A stretch of DNA of 63,435 nt from JBKEDS01 sp047975545 (GCA_047975545.1 JBKEDS010000010.1:1-63435), one strand, 5' to 3'; shown: positions 14,560 through 24,564, numbered from the stretch's first letter. Translations and numbers: made by a program. The notes: a model not told the origin generated them from the letters alone.

Positions 14560-16371
14560 TTAGTAGCAATATTTGTTTTCTTCTATAACCTTATTGGCTA
14601 TTATGTTCCTGAGTTCGATAATATTGGGCATGTTTACGTATTTAATATAGCGTTTAAGCCCCATGAGCATCATGCGTTGCTCATCGCCCGAGGAAAATGA
14701 AATAATGGAGTGTTTTCCAGCGGTTTCAATAACATCTATGGCGTGGAACAAGTTTAGTTTTGCCATGGCTATTTGTTCCTTGGCATACGTTTCGCCTTTG
14801 TTTTTAGCGGTTTTTTCGGCCCGTAAAATAGCCGATTCGGCCAAATAAATTTGGATTAAAATATCCGAGGCCGCCAACATGAGCTGTTGGTGGTTTTCAA
14901 TATCCTCGCCATATTTTTGCAGTGCTGCGCCCGAGACCATTAAAAACAGTTTTTTTAGGTTTACGATAATGTTTTTTTCTTCTGAAAACAATTCGGAATA
15001 ATCGGGCGTGTCGAACGAGGGAATACTGGTAAGCTCGTTGGCTACGGCCGTGGCGGGCCCTAATAAATCCACATGACCTTTCATGGCTTTTTTAATAAGC
15101 ATGCCAATGGAAAGCATGCGGTTTATTTCGTTGGTGCCTTCGTAAATTCGGGAAATACGGGCATCGCGCCAAGCCGATTCTATCGGGGTGTCTTCGGAAA
15201 AGCCCATACCGCCAAAAATCTGGATGCCCTCGTCGGTACAGCGTTGCAAAAACTCCGAAGCGGCTACCTTTAAAATAGAACACTCTATGGCATATTCCTC
15301 AACGCCTTTTAGTTCGGCTTCTTGGTGGGTGTCCTTGCCGTTGTTTTTGCGTATGTCTATACGGTCCTCGATATTTTTGGCCGCACGGTAGCTTGCCGTT
15401 TCGCATACCCAGCTATTGGTGGCCATTTCGGCTATTTTTTGGCGAATGGCGCCAAAATGCGAAATCGGGGTTTTAAACTGAATGCGCTCGTTGGCGTATT
15501 TAACCGATTCGGTTATGGTACGGCGCTGCGCATCGATGCAGGCGGCGGCCAATTTAATGCGGCCTACGTTTAGGGCGTTCATGGCAATTTTAAACCCATT
15601 GCCCCGTGTGGATAGCATATTTTCAATAGGTACAACCGTATCGTTAAAAAATACTTGTCGTGTGGATGAGGCGCGAATGCCCAACTTGTGTTCTTCTTCA
15701 CCTAACGTTATGCCATTAGGATTATCGGAATTGTACTCCACGATAAACCCTGTTATGTATTTATCGTCCTCAATACGGGCAAAAACAATCATTAAGCTAC
15801 AAAATCCGGCATTGGAAATCCACATTTTTTGACCGTTTATTTTATAGCTTTTTCCGTCGGCCGAAAGGGTTGCGGTTGTTTTTCCGGAGTTGGCATCGCT
15901 GCCCGCACCGGGTTCCGTTAAGCAATACGACCCAAACCATTCGCCCGAGGCCAGTTTTGGCACGTACTTTTGTTTTTGTGCTTCGGTACCGTACAACAAA
16001 ATAGGCATGGTGCCAATGCCCGTGTGCGCCCCAAAAGCGGTGCTAAATGAGCCGGTAGCACCCGAAATATAATCGCATACCAACATGGTTTCTATAAAGC
16101 CCATGCCCATACCGCCGTAGGCCTCGGGAACCGAAATGCCCAAAAAGCCCATTTCGGCCGCTTTTTCCATGCAGGTTTTGGTCAGGCCGTAGTCCTTGGC
16201 CTCGAATTTTGGTTTGTTGGGCCAAAGTTCGCGGTCTACACATTCGGTTACGGCTTCTTTCATCATAAGCTGTTCCTCGTTAAAATCTTCGGGCGTAAAA
16301 ATGGCGTCGCAATTGGTTTCCTTTACCAAAAATTGACCGCCTCGCAATAAGTTTTGTTCGTTTGTTTCCAT
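14560..16371 (-). CDS. Acyl-CoA dehydrogenase
   Basis: A 603-aa FAD enzyme that makes the first oxidation of acyl-CoA to trans-2-enoyl-CoA. It has an N-terminal helical domain, beta domain (CLTEPGAGSD, KMWISNAGFC) and C-terminal helical domain with GGMGFSED and IYEGTNEI, where the Glu of YEGT is the likely catalytic base. About 200 extra C-terminal residues make it resemble the very-long-chain type. It is last in the operon marR-fadN-like-fadA-acd. Electrons would go to electron-transfer flavoprotein, which is not in this window. Confidence 0.95.
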   Translation of the reverse strand: METNEQNLLRGGQFLVKETNCDAIFTPEDFNEEQLMMKEAVTECVDRELWPNKPKFEAKDYGLTKTCMEKAAEMGFLGISVPEAYGGMGMGFIETMLVCDYISGATGSFSTAFGAHTGIGTMPILLYGTEAQKQKYVPKLASGEWFGSYCLTEPGAGSDANSGKTTATLSADGKSYKINGQKMWISNAGFCSLMIVFARIEDDKYITGFIVEYNSDNPNGITLGEEEHKLGIRASSTRQVFFNDTVVPIENMLSTRGNGFKIAMNALNVGRIKLAAACIDAQRRTITESVKYANERIQFKTPISHFGAIRQKIAEMATNSWVCETASYRAAKNIEDRIDIRKNNGKDTHQEAELKGVEEYAIECSILKVAASEFLQRCTDEGIQIFGGMGFSEDTPIESAWRDARISRIYEGTNEINRMLSIGMLIKKAMKGHVDLLGPATAVANELTSIPSFDTPDYSELFSEEKNIIVNLKKLFLMVSGAALQKYGEDIENHQQLMLAASDILIQIYLAESAILRAEKTAKNKGETYAKEQIAMAKLNLFHAIDVIETAGKHSIISFSSGDEQRMMLMGLKRYIKYVNMPNIIELRNIIANKVIEENKYCY

Positions 16372-16489
16372 AAAATTTTTTCAACGTTATCTTCAAAAAA
16401 GAAGGGTGTTGGTGTATTATTAGAGTTATAATTCATTTTTTTTGTTTTAATTTTTTCCCTTTTTGGAAAATGTCAAAGGCAAAGAGAGG

Positions 16490-17683
16490 CTAACTTAGAA
16501 ATTCAAAAACCCCACAAGCGCCTTGTCCCGTACCAACGCACATGGTAACGGCGCCGTATTTGCCTGCCATATTGCGTTTTCGCATTTCGTCCAATAACTG
16601 CACCGTAAGTTTTGTACCCGTACAGCCAAGCGGATGCCCAAGCGCAATAGCACCTCCGTTTACGTTTACCAAATCGGGGTTAAGGCCAAGCTCACGGATA
16701 ACGGCCAAGGATTGCGATGCAAAGGCTTCGTTGAGTTCTATAAGTTCTAAATCGGTTTGTTTCAAGCCTGCTTGTTTTAATGCTTTTGGTATGGCTTTTA
16801 CGGGACCAATGCCCATAATACGGGGTTCTACGCCAGCGGCGGCATAGCTAACCAATCGGGCTATGGGTTCGAGGTTTAGTTCTTTTACCATACTTTCGCT
16901 CATAACCATTGCAAAGGCGGCGCCATCGCTGGTTTGCGACGAGTTTCCTGCCGTTACGCTTCCGCCTTGGGCAAAAACGGGGCGCAGTTTGGCCAGGGCT
17001 TCAAGCGTAGTGTCCTTTCTTGGGCCTTCGTCCTTGGTAACGGTATATTGTTTGGTGGCTTTTTTGCCGTTTTCGTTTAAATAAACTTGGTCGACGGTTA
17101 TCGGGGCAATTTGTTCCTGAAAACGGTTTTCGGCCTGTGCCTTAATGGCTTTCATGTGCGAGTTGTAAGCAAATAGGTCTTGGTCTTCCCGTGATACGTT
17201 AAATTGTTTTGCCACGGCTTCGGCGGTATTGCCCATGCCCCAATAATAATCCTCATGCCCGGCTTTTACCGTATTGTAATTAAGTTCGGGCTTAAAGCCC
17301 GTCATGGGTACAGCGCTCATACTTTCTACGCCTCCTGCTATTATGCAATTGGCCATGCCCGATTGTATTTTGGCGGTTGCTATGGCAATGGTTTCCAGTC
17401 CCGAGGAGCAAAACCTATTTACGGTAACACCGGGAACATCGACGCTGTTTAAACCAATTAAAGAGATGAACCGTGCCATGTTTAGGCCTTGCGAGCCTTC
17501 GGGCATGGCGGTGCCTACAATAACATCGTCGATGCGGGAAACCTCTAAACCGGGCAATTGTTTCATCATGTGCTGAATGGTTTCCGAACCCAGCTCATCG
17601 GCACGTTTAAACCTAAATACGCCCTTGTGCGCTTTGCCAACGGCCGTTCGGTATGCTTTTACTATGTATGCGTTTTTGTTCAT
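16490..17683 (-). CDS. fadA: Acetyl-CoA C-acyltransferase (3-ketoacyl-CoA thiolase)
   Basis: A 397-aa thiolase for the last step of beta-oxidation. The nucleophile lies in NRFCSSGLETIA (Cys near residue 90). The catalytic His is in GGAIALGHPLGCTGT, and the second Cys in MCVGTGQGACG near the C-terminus. Length is standard. It sits between the multifunctional 3-hydroxyacyl-CoA dehydrogenase and the acyl-CoA dehydrogenase, which supports fatty-acid degradation rather than biosynthesis. Confidence 0.95.
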   Translation of the reverse strand: MNKNAYIVKAYRTAVGKAHKGVFRFKRADELGSETIQHMMKQLPGLEVSRIDDVIVGTAMPEGSQGLNMARFISLIGLNSVDVPGVTVNRFCSSGLETIAIATAKIQSGMANCIIAGGVESMSAVPMTGFKPELNYNTVKAGHEDYYWGMGNTAEAVAKQFNVSREDQDLFAYNSHMKAIKAQAENRFQEQIAPITVDQVYLNENGKKATKQYTVTKDEGPRKDTTLEALAKLRPVFAQGGSVTAGNSSQTSDGAAFAMVMSESMVKELNLEPIARLVSYAAAGVEPRIMGIGPVKAIPKALKQAGLKQTDLELIELNEAFASQSLAVIRELGLNPDLVNVNGGAIALGHPLGCTGTKLTVQLLDEMRKRNMAGKYGAVTMCVGTGQGACGVFEFLS

Positions 17684-17691
17684 GTTAGTCC

Positions 17692-17848
17692 CCTAACCCC
17701 CGAAGGGGAAATTCCTATTAGGGGTCAATAGGATTTTTTGTCCCCCTAACCAATGCGTAAAGGGGAGGATTATTAGTGTTCTATAAAGAGGTTTTAATCA
17801 TTCTTTTTTTTAATTTCAATAGTTCCCCCTTCGGGGGTAGGGGGATTA
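17692..17848. repeat. Cluster of CCCCCTAAC/CGAAGGGG palindromes
   Basis: Three related C/G-rich palindromic pieces: CCCCTAACCCCCGAAGGGG at about 17693, CCCCCTAACC with AAAGGGGAGG at about 17742, and CCCCCTTCGGGGGTAGGGGG at 17824. They fill the gap between the thiolase and the multifunctional enzyme. They could act as an mRNA-stabilising or attenuating structure. Confidence 0.7.
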
Positions 17849-20254
17849 ATTTCGTAATGGTTTCCCCGCCTTCAACATATGTTGGATGCGTTCCAAGGTT
17901 TTGCGTTCGGTACAAAGGCTTAAAAAGGCCTCGCGTTCTAAATCCAATAAGTATTGTTCGCTTACCAGGGTAGGTTCGCTTAAATCGCCGCCCGCCATAA
18001 CATAGGCCAGTTTATTGGCTATTTTTTGGTCGTGCTGGCTTATGTAATGGCTGGCTTCCATAGCGTCGGTGCCTACCAAGAACATGCCCAGAGCTTGTTT
18101 GCCCAATACTTTAACGTCTTGGCGCTTAATGGGCTTGGTGTAGCCTTGCTCGGCCATAAGTTTGGCATGGGCCTTTGCGGTTGCTATTTGCCTGTCCTTA
18201 TTAACCACAACAATGTCTTTTCCTTTTTGAAGAATGCCTAAGTCGAAGGCTTCATAAGCCGAAGTAGATACTTTTGCCATACCTATGGTTAAGAAATATT
18301 CCTGAAGGATGTTGAGTTCCACATCGCCTTTATGGAATAAATCCGATGCCCTTAACGCCATTTCCTTGGAGCCGCCGCCACCGGGGATAACGCCCACGCC
18401 AAACTCGACCAAACCGATATAGGTTTCGGCTGCCGCTACTACTTTATCGGCGTGCAGGGACAGCTCGCAGCCACCGCCAAGGGTCATGCCGTGGGGTGCC
18501 GAAACGGTTGGTACGGACGAATAGCGCATGCGCATCATGGTATCCTGAAAATATTTAATGGACATATTAAGCTCGTCGTATTCCTGCTCTGCGGCCATCA
18601 TAAAAATCATGGCAATATTGGCGCCGACGGAAAAATTGGCGGCTTGGTTGCCCACAACCAATCCTGCAAAATCTTTTTCGGCCAAATCAATAGCTTTGTT
18701 TAGTCCGGCAAGGACATCGCCGCCAATGGTGTTCATTTTGCTTTGAAATTCGCAGTTTAAAATACCGTCGCCCAAATCTTCAACCACAACCCCCGAGTTT
18801 TTAAAGACTTCGTTTGATTTTCTAATATTGTCCAAAATGATAAAACTATCTTGCCCGGGAATTTTTATTTGTGTTTTTGAAGGTATATCGTAAAAATAAG
18901 TCGCCCCGTTTTTAACCGTGTAAAACGATGTATTGCCCGAAGTTATCATATCGTTAACCCAATCGGCGGGCTGATGGCCTTCGGCTTTCATTATTTCTAC
19001 GCCTTTTTTAACCCCAACGGCATCCCAAATTTGAAATGGTCCGTGTTCCCAGCCAAATCCGGCTTTCATGGTATCGTCCAATTTATACAATTCGTTTGAA
19101 ATTTCGGGAATGCGGTTGGATACGTAAGCAAAAAGGGCGGAGAAATTCTTCCGATAGAAATCGCCCGCTTTGTCCTTGCCGTTTATTAAAATAGGAAAGC
19201 GGTCCGTAACCTTATCGACTGTTTTGGTGAGTTCCAAAGTGGCAAACGATGCTTTTTTGTTTTTGCGGTATTCTAAGGTATTTAAATCCAAGGTTAGTAT
19301 TTCGCTACTGCCATCTTCATTTTTTATCTTTTTATAAAAGCCTTGCCCCGTTTTGCTTCCCAGCCATTTATTGGCCATCATGGTAGTGATGAAATCGGGG
19401 AGTTTAAACAGGTCGTGGGCTTCGTCGTTCGGACAGTTTTCGTATAAACCGTTTGCAACATGGACGAGTGTGTCCAGCCCAACAACATCGACGGTGCGGA
19501 AGGTTGCCGATTTTGGGCGGCCGATAACGGGACCGGTGAGTTTATCAACTTCTTCAACGGTTAAATTAAGGGTTTTTACTTGGTGGAATAGGCTGATGAT
19601 ACCAAAAATACCAATGCGGTTTCCTATAAAGGCGGGCGTATCCTTGGCTATTACCGAGGTTTTTCCAAGAAATTGTTCGCCATAACTATTAAGAAAATTT
19701 AATACTTCGGGCGAGGTTTTTGGCCCCGGGATTATTTCGAACAGTTTTAGGTAGCGTGCCGGGTTAAAAAAATGGGTGCCGCAAAAGTGTTCTTGAAAAT
19801 CGTTGCTTCGGCCTTTGCTCATAAAATGAATGGGGATTCCGGATGTGTTAGAGGTAATTAAAGTACCGGGTTTTCGGTGTTTGTCCAAGTTTTCGAATAC
19901 CTGCTTTTTTATGTCCAAACGTTCGATTACCACTTCGATAATCCAATCGGCTTCGGCTACTTTTGCTATATCGTCCTCCAAATTGCCCGTAGTTATCCTG
20001 TTGGTAAATTTTTGGCTGTAAATGGGCGAGGGGCTAGATTTTAAGGCTTTTGTTAGCGAGTCGTTTACCAATCGGTTTCTAACGGCTTTGTCGTTAAGGG
20101 TTAGGTTTTTAGCGGTTTCGGCGGCATTAAGTTCACGTGGCACGATGTCCAGCAACAGTACTTCTACGCCTATGTTGGCAAAGTGGCAGGCAATACCGCT
20201 GCCCATAATGCCCGAACCAATAACGGCTACCTTATTAATAGTTCTTTTGCTCAT
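17846..20254 (-). CDS. 3-hydroxyacyl-CoA dehydrogenase/enoyl-CoA hydratase
   Basis: An 802-aa multifunctional beta-oxidation enzyme. Residues about 1-320 form the NAD-binding dehydrogenase (VAVIGSGIMGSGIACHFA, NTSGIPI, HFFNPARYLKLFEII), followed by a helical domain. The C-terminal third is a crotonase fold (NFSVGANIA, APHGMTLGGGCELSL, FGVGVIPGGGGSKE). Dehydrogenase first and hydratase last is the FadN arrangement, opposite to E. coli FadB. It lies 2 bases after marR, so the regulator controls its own operon. Confidence 0.94.
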   Translation of the reverse strand: MSKRTINKVAVIGSGIMGSGIACHFANIGVEVLLLDIVPRELNAAETAKNLTLNDKAVRNRLVNDSLTKALKSSPSPIYSQKFTNRITTGNLEDDIAKVAEADWIIEVVIERLDIKKQVFENLDKHRKPGTLITSNTSGIPIHFMSKGRSNDFQEHFCGTHFFNPARYLKLFEIIPGPKTSPEVLNFLNSYGEQFLGKTSVIAKDTPAFIGNRIGIFGIISLFHQVKTLNLTVEEVDKLTGPVIGRPKSATFRTVDVVGLDTLVHVANGLYENCPNDEAHDLFKLPDFITTMMANKWLGSKTGQGFYKKIKNEDGSSEILTLDLNTLEYRKNKKASFATLELTKTVDKVTDRFPILINGKDKAGDFYRKNFSALFAYVSNRIPEISNELYKLDDTMKAGFGWEHGPFQIWDAVGVKKGVEIMKAEGHQPADWVNDMITSGNTSFYTVKNGATYFYDIPSKTQIKIPGQDSFIILDNIRKSNEVFKNSGVVVEDLGDGILNCEFQSKMNTIGGDVLAGLNKAIDLAEKDFAGLVVGNQAANFSVGANIAMIFMMAAEQEYDELNMSIKYFQDTMMRMRYSSVPTVSAPHGMTLGGGCELSLHADKVVAAAETYIGLVEFGVGVIPGGGGSKEMALRASDLFHKGDVELNILQEYFLTIGMAKVSTSAYEAFDLGILQKGKDIVVVNKDRQIATAKAHAKLMAEQGYTKPIKRQDVKVLGKQALGMFLVGTDAMEASHYISQHDQKIANKLAYVMAGGDLSEPTLVSEQYLLDLEREAFLSLCTERKTLERIQHMLKAGKPLRN

Positions 20255-20256
20255 TT

Positions 20257-20694
20257 TTATTGATTGTAAATTTTTTTATTGGAAATTATATCGTTTATAA
20301 GTTCGGCCACTTCGTAAAAATGGCTTAGTTTTTCGGGCGGCACACGGTGTTTTACAGCATTGTTAAAGGTTAGCACCTTGTCCTTGGAGTAGTCGCGTTT
20401 TTCACGGCCAAAATCGGTTAAATGTATAATAACGCCACGGCCGTCCTCGGGGTTTGGCCTACGTTCTATTAGGCCTTTTTGCTCCATGGTTTTTAAAATT
20501 CGGGACAGGCTTGTAGCCTCGATTCCCATTTTTGGTCCTAATGAGGTCGATGCCGTTCCTTCCTCGGGATCTATGCTTAACAAAGTAAATCCCGTGGCCA
20601 TGGTTGTGCCAAATTTGGCGGCTTCTTCGTTATACATTTTATTAACGCTTAGCCATGTTGTACGCAATACATAGTCTATGGTTTTGTCTTTCAC
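20257..20694 (-). CDS. MarR family transcriptional regulator
   Basis: A 145-aa winged-helix regulator. The recognition part is about residues 55-100 (MGIEATSLSRILKTMEQKGL then RRPNPEDGRGVIIHLT, with the wing at PEDGRG). It is the first gene of the beta-oxidation operon, so the ligand is plausibly an acyl-CoA or fatty acid, by inference from position. No clear operator palindrome was found in the upstream 150 bases. Confidence 0.92.
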   Translation of the reverse strand: MKDKTIDYVLRTTWLSVNKMYNEEAAKFGTTMATGFTLLSIDPEEGTASTSLGPKMGIEATSLSRILKTMEQKGLIERRPNPEDGRGVIIHLTDFGREKRDYSKDKVLTFNNAVKHRVPPEKLSHFYEVAELINDIISNKKIYNQ

Positions 20695-20846
20695 GTGCTT
20701 GTTTTAGTGTGTGGATTGTTCCAAATATATAAAAAAATATTATGCACGCATAGTAAAGGGCAAAAAAATATTTGGATACGGTTTTCTGTTGCCCGATAAA
20801 CGCCGAAAAAGATTGCAGTGCGTTTAGGGTATGTAGACAATTCATT

Positions 20847-20963
20847 ATGAAAGCCCATAAAGGCATACTTCGTCAAGCTCAGTACAGATTTGGCAAACAA
20901 TAGCCATTACCCGCCGAAATAATTAAATAACTGAACTACAAGTTCTTGATGAAATTTAAATAG
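20847..20963 (+). repeat. Repeat family R1, copy d (orphan)
   Basis: Starts ATGAAAGCCC and ends AAATTTAAATAG just before an ATG at 20964, which opens only an eight-codon frame (MKLPVIPK, 20964-20990). The hairpin GAACT-ACA-AGTTC near the 3' end is intact, with a change compensated on both arms relative to copy b. The first palindrome is damaged, and a REP-like piece (ACTTCGTCAAGCTCAGT, 20867-20883) interrupts it. No real gene follows; the ccsA-like gene ends at 20994 on the other strand. Confidence 0.8.
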
Positions 20964-20993
20964 ATGAAATTACCTGTAATTCCAAAATAAAAC

Positions 20994-21791
20994 CTACTGC
21001 GTATAGGTATGAACGCTATTGGCCGCAACGGGCAAGTAGTTTACGCCAAACCAACACACGATAAGAATAACAAAGGCAAAAGCCAAAATATATAATGCGA
21101 TTTTTGTTTTCGTGGGATGAAAATACCGGTAATGAATATAAATTAAATAGCCCATCCAAGTTAAAAAGGCCCAAACCTCTTTAGGATCCCAAGTCCAATA
21201 ATGCCCCCAAGCCTCCTTGGCCCATAAGGCGCCGAAAAGCAAACCAAGGGTTAAAAAACCAAAGCCAATGTAAACCAAATTATCGGCCAAGTTTAAAAGT
21301 TTGGTGTTAAAGTAGCCCTTTTGCATATCGTAAACCCCCTTGATGGCCACTAAGCACGATACCGATAAAACCGCATACGAAAACAAATAAACCAGTACAT
21401 GCGGAATAAACCAAATACTTTGCAGGGCCGGCATTAGCGTTTTAGAGTGTGTTTCGGGGTTTAAATAATTTATCATTAAAAACAAGGCCGACATACATAT
21501 ACTGTAAGCCAAAAACCACTTAAATTTCCAACGGGCGTAAGTAATAATACCAATTAGGGGAATAAAGGTTGAATACCATAAGCGTGTTTCGCCCAAGGTG
21601 CGCATAGGCGGCCTTTCCAATTGAAGCCAAAGTTGTACCAAAAAAACAATAAGCGCTAACCAGCCCATACCAAATAGCAGCAATGCTGGTTTTATAAAAG
21701 CCGATTTTTTATAGGACATTATTAGTAAAATAAGCGAAATTGCCCAAAAACTTAAAACCGCAAATAAGTAATACGAAAAGTTAGTCCACAT
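20994..21791 (-). CDS. ccsA: Cytochrome c biogenesis protein CcsA/ResC
   Basis: A 265-aa membrane protein with about eight helices. It contains the heme-handling tryptophan motif (WGHYWTWDPKEVWAFLTW near residues 190-207) and conserved His residues in flanking helices. With ResB it forms the System II synthetase that attaches heme to apocytochromes c. It is the final gene of the nrf operon, 2 bases after resB, so heme attachment capacity is co-expressed with the multiheme nitrite reductase. Confidence 0.94.
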   Translation of the reverse strand: MWTNFSYYLFAVLSFWAISLILLIMSYKKSAFIKPALLLFGMGWLALIVFLVQLWLQLERPPMRTLGETRLWYSTFIPLIGIITYARWKFKWFLAYSICMSALFLMINYLNPETHSKTLMPALQSIWFIPHVLVYLFSYAVLSVSCLVAIKGVYDMQKGYFNTKLLNLADNLVYIGFGFLTLGLLFGALWAKEAWGHYWTWDPKEVWAFLTWMGYLIYIHYRYFHPTKTKIALYILAFAFVILIVCWFGVNYLPVAANSVHTYTQ

Positions 21792-21793
21792 GG

Positions 21794-23035
21794 TTAGTCT
21801 TCATTTTTATATTTTGTGTTTCCCATCCAAAACATATAAACCGCTCCGCCAATCATCATAAAAATCCCAACGTAAATAACGGGCAGCCACGGATCTTTAA
21901 CCAACTCCAAAATGCTGGTTTTGGACCACTTTCCAAAGGTGTCGTCGTAACTGTATTGGTATATTTTCCAGTTGTTGAATTTATAGGGTTTGTTAACTTC
22001 TATAACGGTGCTGAATTTTTCTTCGTTTGGCGTTAGTATGGTAACGTTGGAGCTGAATTTTTTAACCTCGGGCACGGTCATAACCAACGAAAAATGGTTG
22101 TTTAGTTTTAAGGATTGTGGCGGCTTGGCAAAACTGCCACAGCTAATCCAGTTTGAAATAATACTATCGGTTTTTATGTTGGTTACGGTAATGTGCGCCG
22201 CAGGAGGCGATCCCATTTCGTTTACAAAAACGTATTTTTCGCCAATACGGCCAGCGGTTTCCAAAAGCGAGTTTATCTTAACTTGATAATCGCCCAAATT
22301 ATAGGTTTTATCGTTTTCTATAAGAAATAGGTTTTCGCCTTTATTGTTGTAAATATCCCCTGTGTTATTATGTACAAGTGCCAATTTAGGTGCATATTCT
22401 TCAATCGTAAAATCGTTTAAAAAGAAAGCAAAGGGAAGCTCGAGTTTGTTGCCTTGCGCATCTTCCGCAATCCAACTGGGCTGGTTTTCGGTAGTGGTAA
22501 TGGTAAGCCTTTGCAAATCGCCACTGCCCAGCATACCCGCCGTTAACGCTATAAAAAGCCCCAAGTGGTTTAAAATAAAGCCCGTATTTTTTATTTTGAA
22601 TTGTGCAATCCGTTTAATGGCTACAAGCCCCAAATTGCTTAACAAAACGAGCATGATTAATATAAAAACCCAATTTGTTGTTATGTGGTTTAGCCCCAGT
22701 CCGTTAACAAGCCCGTTTTCCGATTCGGTTTGCGGTACAATTCCCATGATAAGCACCAAAAGGGTTATAGCGCTTATACTGGTTATTGCTGCTGGAACTT
22801 TGGATAGCCACCGTACAAATTGAAGATGCCCCAGCCACTTGTACACAATAAAAAGCACGGCACAATACCCTAATAAAATGTATAGGTTATAGGGAAAAAC
22901 AAGTGTTGCGCCCGATAGGTTTGGGGTTGAAACCTCCAACGCAAGCCCGGCAAACACCAAGCCGAGGCTTATTATAAAAGATTCAACGTAACCCCAGGGA
23001 GCTTCCCAGAGGTTACGTTGTTTAAGGTTGTTCAT
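21794..23035 (-). CDS. resB: Cytochrome c biogenesis protein ResB
   Basis: A 413-aa protein with four N-terminal helices, a large periplasmic domain (about 190-370) and a final helix (VIYVGIFMMIGGAVYMFW). It is the partner of CcsA in System II heme attachment. Characteristic parts are NHLGLFIALTAGMLGSGDLQRLTI and, near the end, YKFNNWKIYQYSYDD. It lies between nrfA and ccsA in the same orientation. Confidence 0.93.
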   Translation of the reverse strand: MNNLKQRNLWEAPWGYVESFIISLGLVFAGLALEVSTPNLSGATLVFPYNLYILLGYCAVLFIVYKWLGHLQFVRWLSKVPAAITSISAITLLVLIMGIVPQTESENGLVNGLGLNHITTNWVFILIMLVLLSNLGLVAIKRIAQFKIKNTGFILNHLGLFIALTAGMLGSGDLQRLTITTTENQPSWIAEDAQGNKLELPFAFFLNDFTIEEYAPKLALVHNNTGDIYNNKGENLFLIENDKTYNLGDYQVKINSLLETAGRIGEKYVFVNEMGSPPAAHITVTNIKTDSIISNWISCGSFAKPPQSLKLNNHFSLVMTVPEVKKFSSNVTILTPNEEKFSTVIEVNKPYKFNNWKIYQYSYDDTFGKWSKTSILELVKDPWLPVIYVGIFMMIGGAVYMFWMGNTKYKNED

Positions 23036-23040
23036 AATTG

Positions 23041-23070
23041 TAAATCGTAATTCGTAAATCGTAATTCGTA
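23041..23070. repeat. Two-unit 14-base tandem repeat
   Basis: TAAATCGTAATTCG occurs twice head to tail in the 38-base gap between nrfA and resB, followed by TA. Possible slippage-prone spacer; it may affect the resB ribosome-binding region. Confidence 0.7.
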
Positions 23071-23073
23071 TAT

Positions 23074-24564
23074 TTAATACGAACTTTCCCTTTCCTTGGC
23101 GGCTTTATCCCATTCGGGGGCAACCTCGGTCAGGAATTTTTCTTTTTCGGCTTTTAATTGTTCCATAGGAAGCCCGATAAATTTTTGGGCCTCTTCCTTG
23201 GTTTCAATATTGGGGTAGGGTACTTCGCCTTCAAAGCCTAATTTGCTTAACACTTTAGCCAGTTTAATGCGGGTTTCTTGGGTAATGTCGATGCCTTTGG
23301 CAATAACGCGACTAATTTCAACAGGGGCATGGAACGACCCACCGTGCGATGCTGCCGCATAATCCCAACGCCATTGGCCGAGCCGGATGCCGTTTAGGAT
23401 ATCCTTCATTTGGGCTTCGGTAGCGCCCAGGTCCCAACATTGTTTGGCTTCAACGTGTGCCCGTACCAACAATTCTTCTAATTTATCCCTGTTTTCGATT
23501 ATTTTGTCTTGGTTGTCGTAAACGTTTCTAACCAATTCGGCTGTTTCTTCCCTGTGGCAAACTTGGCAAGAATTGGCCACGTTGTTTAGGGGCGATTGCA
23601 AGTGGTGGTCGGTAAATTTTTGTCCGCCTTCGGTTTTATAGGGCATGTGGCAATCGGCACAGGAAACGCCGCGCTTACCGTGGATGCCTTGTTGGTGTAT
23701 TTCGTAACCGGGGTGCTGGGCTTTTAGCATCGGGGTTCGGCTTAATTGGTGTACCCAATCGACGTGTTGTACTTTGTCGTAGTACGACTCCATATCCTCC
23801 AAGGTTAGGCCTTCGTCCCAAGGAAATACCAAGTAAGGTACGCCTTTTTTATCGGGTAGGTTTTTGTTGAAATAATACTCGGCATGGCATTGCGCACAGG
23901 TTAAGGAGCGCATTTCGTTGTGCGATGCCTTTGTAATGTCTTTTCCCTGCCTTTGGAAGGCTTCAATTAAGGCGGGTTGCGTAATGGTAAGGTTCATGGT
24001 TTTTTCGTCGTGGCAGTTGGCGCAACCAATAGGGTTTACAATTTCGGCGCCTTTGCCTGCCCATTTTCCGCTGTAATAATCTATAACGCCATGTTCGTTA
24101 ATATAGCGGGGCACGTCGGGCGATTTACAGGTCCAACAGGTCGATGGCATCGGGCCGTCGTCGGGTCCGGTTGGGCCTCCGGTACGCAGGGTGTTTCTAA
24201 TATCCTCTATCGAGTATACATGGCCGCGCCCCTGGTTGTAGTCCTTGGAAAAGCCATAGCCTGCCCATAGTACAACAAGCCTTGGGTCCACCTCCAGCAT
24301 ATCTATCATGGCATTGCCGTTGTATTTTGAGCGGAACGAGGTATCGGCCGTTTTGTAATACGATTGATACTCCCGAGGGAAATTTTTGCCCCAAACCTCG
24401 TTACGGGGTTCCAACTTTTTAATTTCGGTTTGCGGGGTGTAGGCAAATTTAGCTTCCATTTTTCTTTCGGTAACCGAAGAAATTAATATTCCCAACAGGA
24501 ATACGATAATTATTGAAAGGAAGAAAATAGTCCAGTTTTTCCAAATTTTCTTTTTATTGCTCAT
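23074..24564 (-). CDS. nrfA: Ammonia-forming cytochrome c nitrite reductase NrfA
   Basis: A 496-aa periplasmic pentaheme enzyme that reduces nitrite to ammonium with six electrons. The active-site heme has the diagnostic CxxCK motif (STCWTCKSPDVPR), and four CxxCH motifs follow (CANCHDE, CAQCHAEYYF, CADCHMPY, CQVCHRE). An N-terminal hydrophobic stretch (about 12-30) is a signal peptide or anchor. It overlaps nrfH by 11 bases, so the two are translationally coupled and form the NrfHA complex. Confidence 0.97.
   Translation of the reverse strand: MSNKKKIWKNWTIFFLSIIIVFLLGILISSVTERKMEAKFAYTPQTEIKKLEPRNEVWGKNFPREYQSYYKTADTSFRSKYNGNAMIDMLEVDPRLVVLWAGYGFSKDYNQGRGHVYSIEDIRNTLRTGGPTGPDDGPMPSTCWTCKSPDVPRYINEHGVIDYYSGKWAGKGAEIVNPIGCANCHDEKTMNLTITQPALIEAFQRQGKDITKASHNEMRSLTCAQCHAEYYFNKNLPDKKGVPYLVFPWDEGLTLEDMESYYDKVQHVDWVHQLSRTPMLKAQHPGYEIHQQGIHGKRGVSCADCHMPYKTEGGQKFTDHHLQSPLNNVANSCQVCHREETAELVRNVYDNQDKIIENRDKLEELLVRAHVEAKQCWDLGATEAQMKDILNGIRLGQWRWDYAAASHGGSFHAPVEISRVIAKGIDITQETRIKLAKVLSKLGFEGEVPYPNIETKEEAQKFIGLPMEQLKAEKEKFLTEVAPEWDKAAKERESSY

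Noticed and set aside
20642..20900. Frames upstream of the MarR gene
   Set aside because: They overlap the MarR start and repeat R1d, with poor composition for a real protein.
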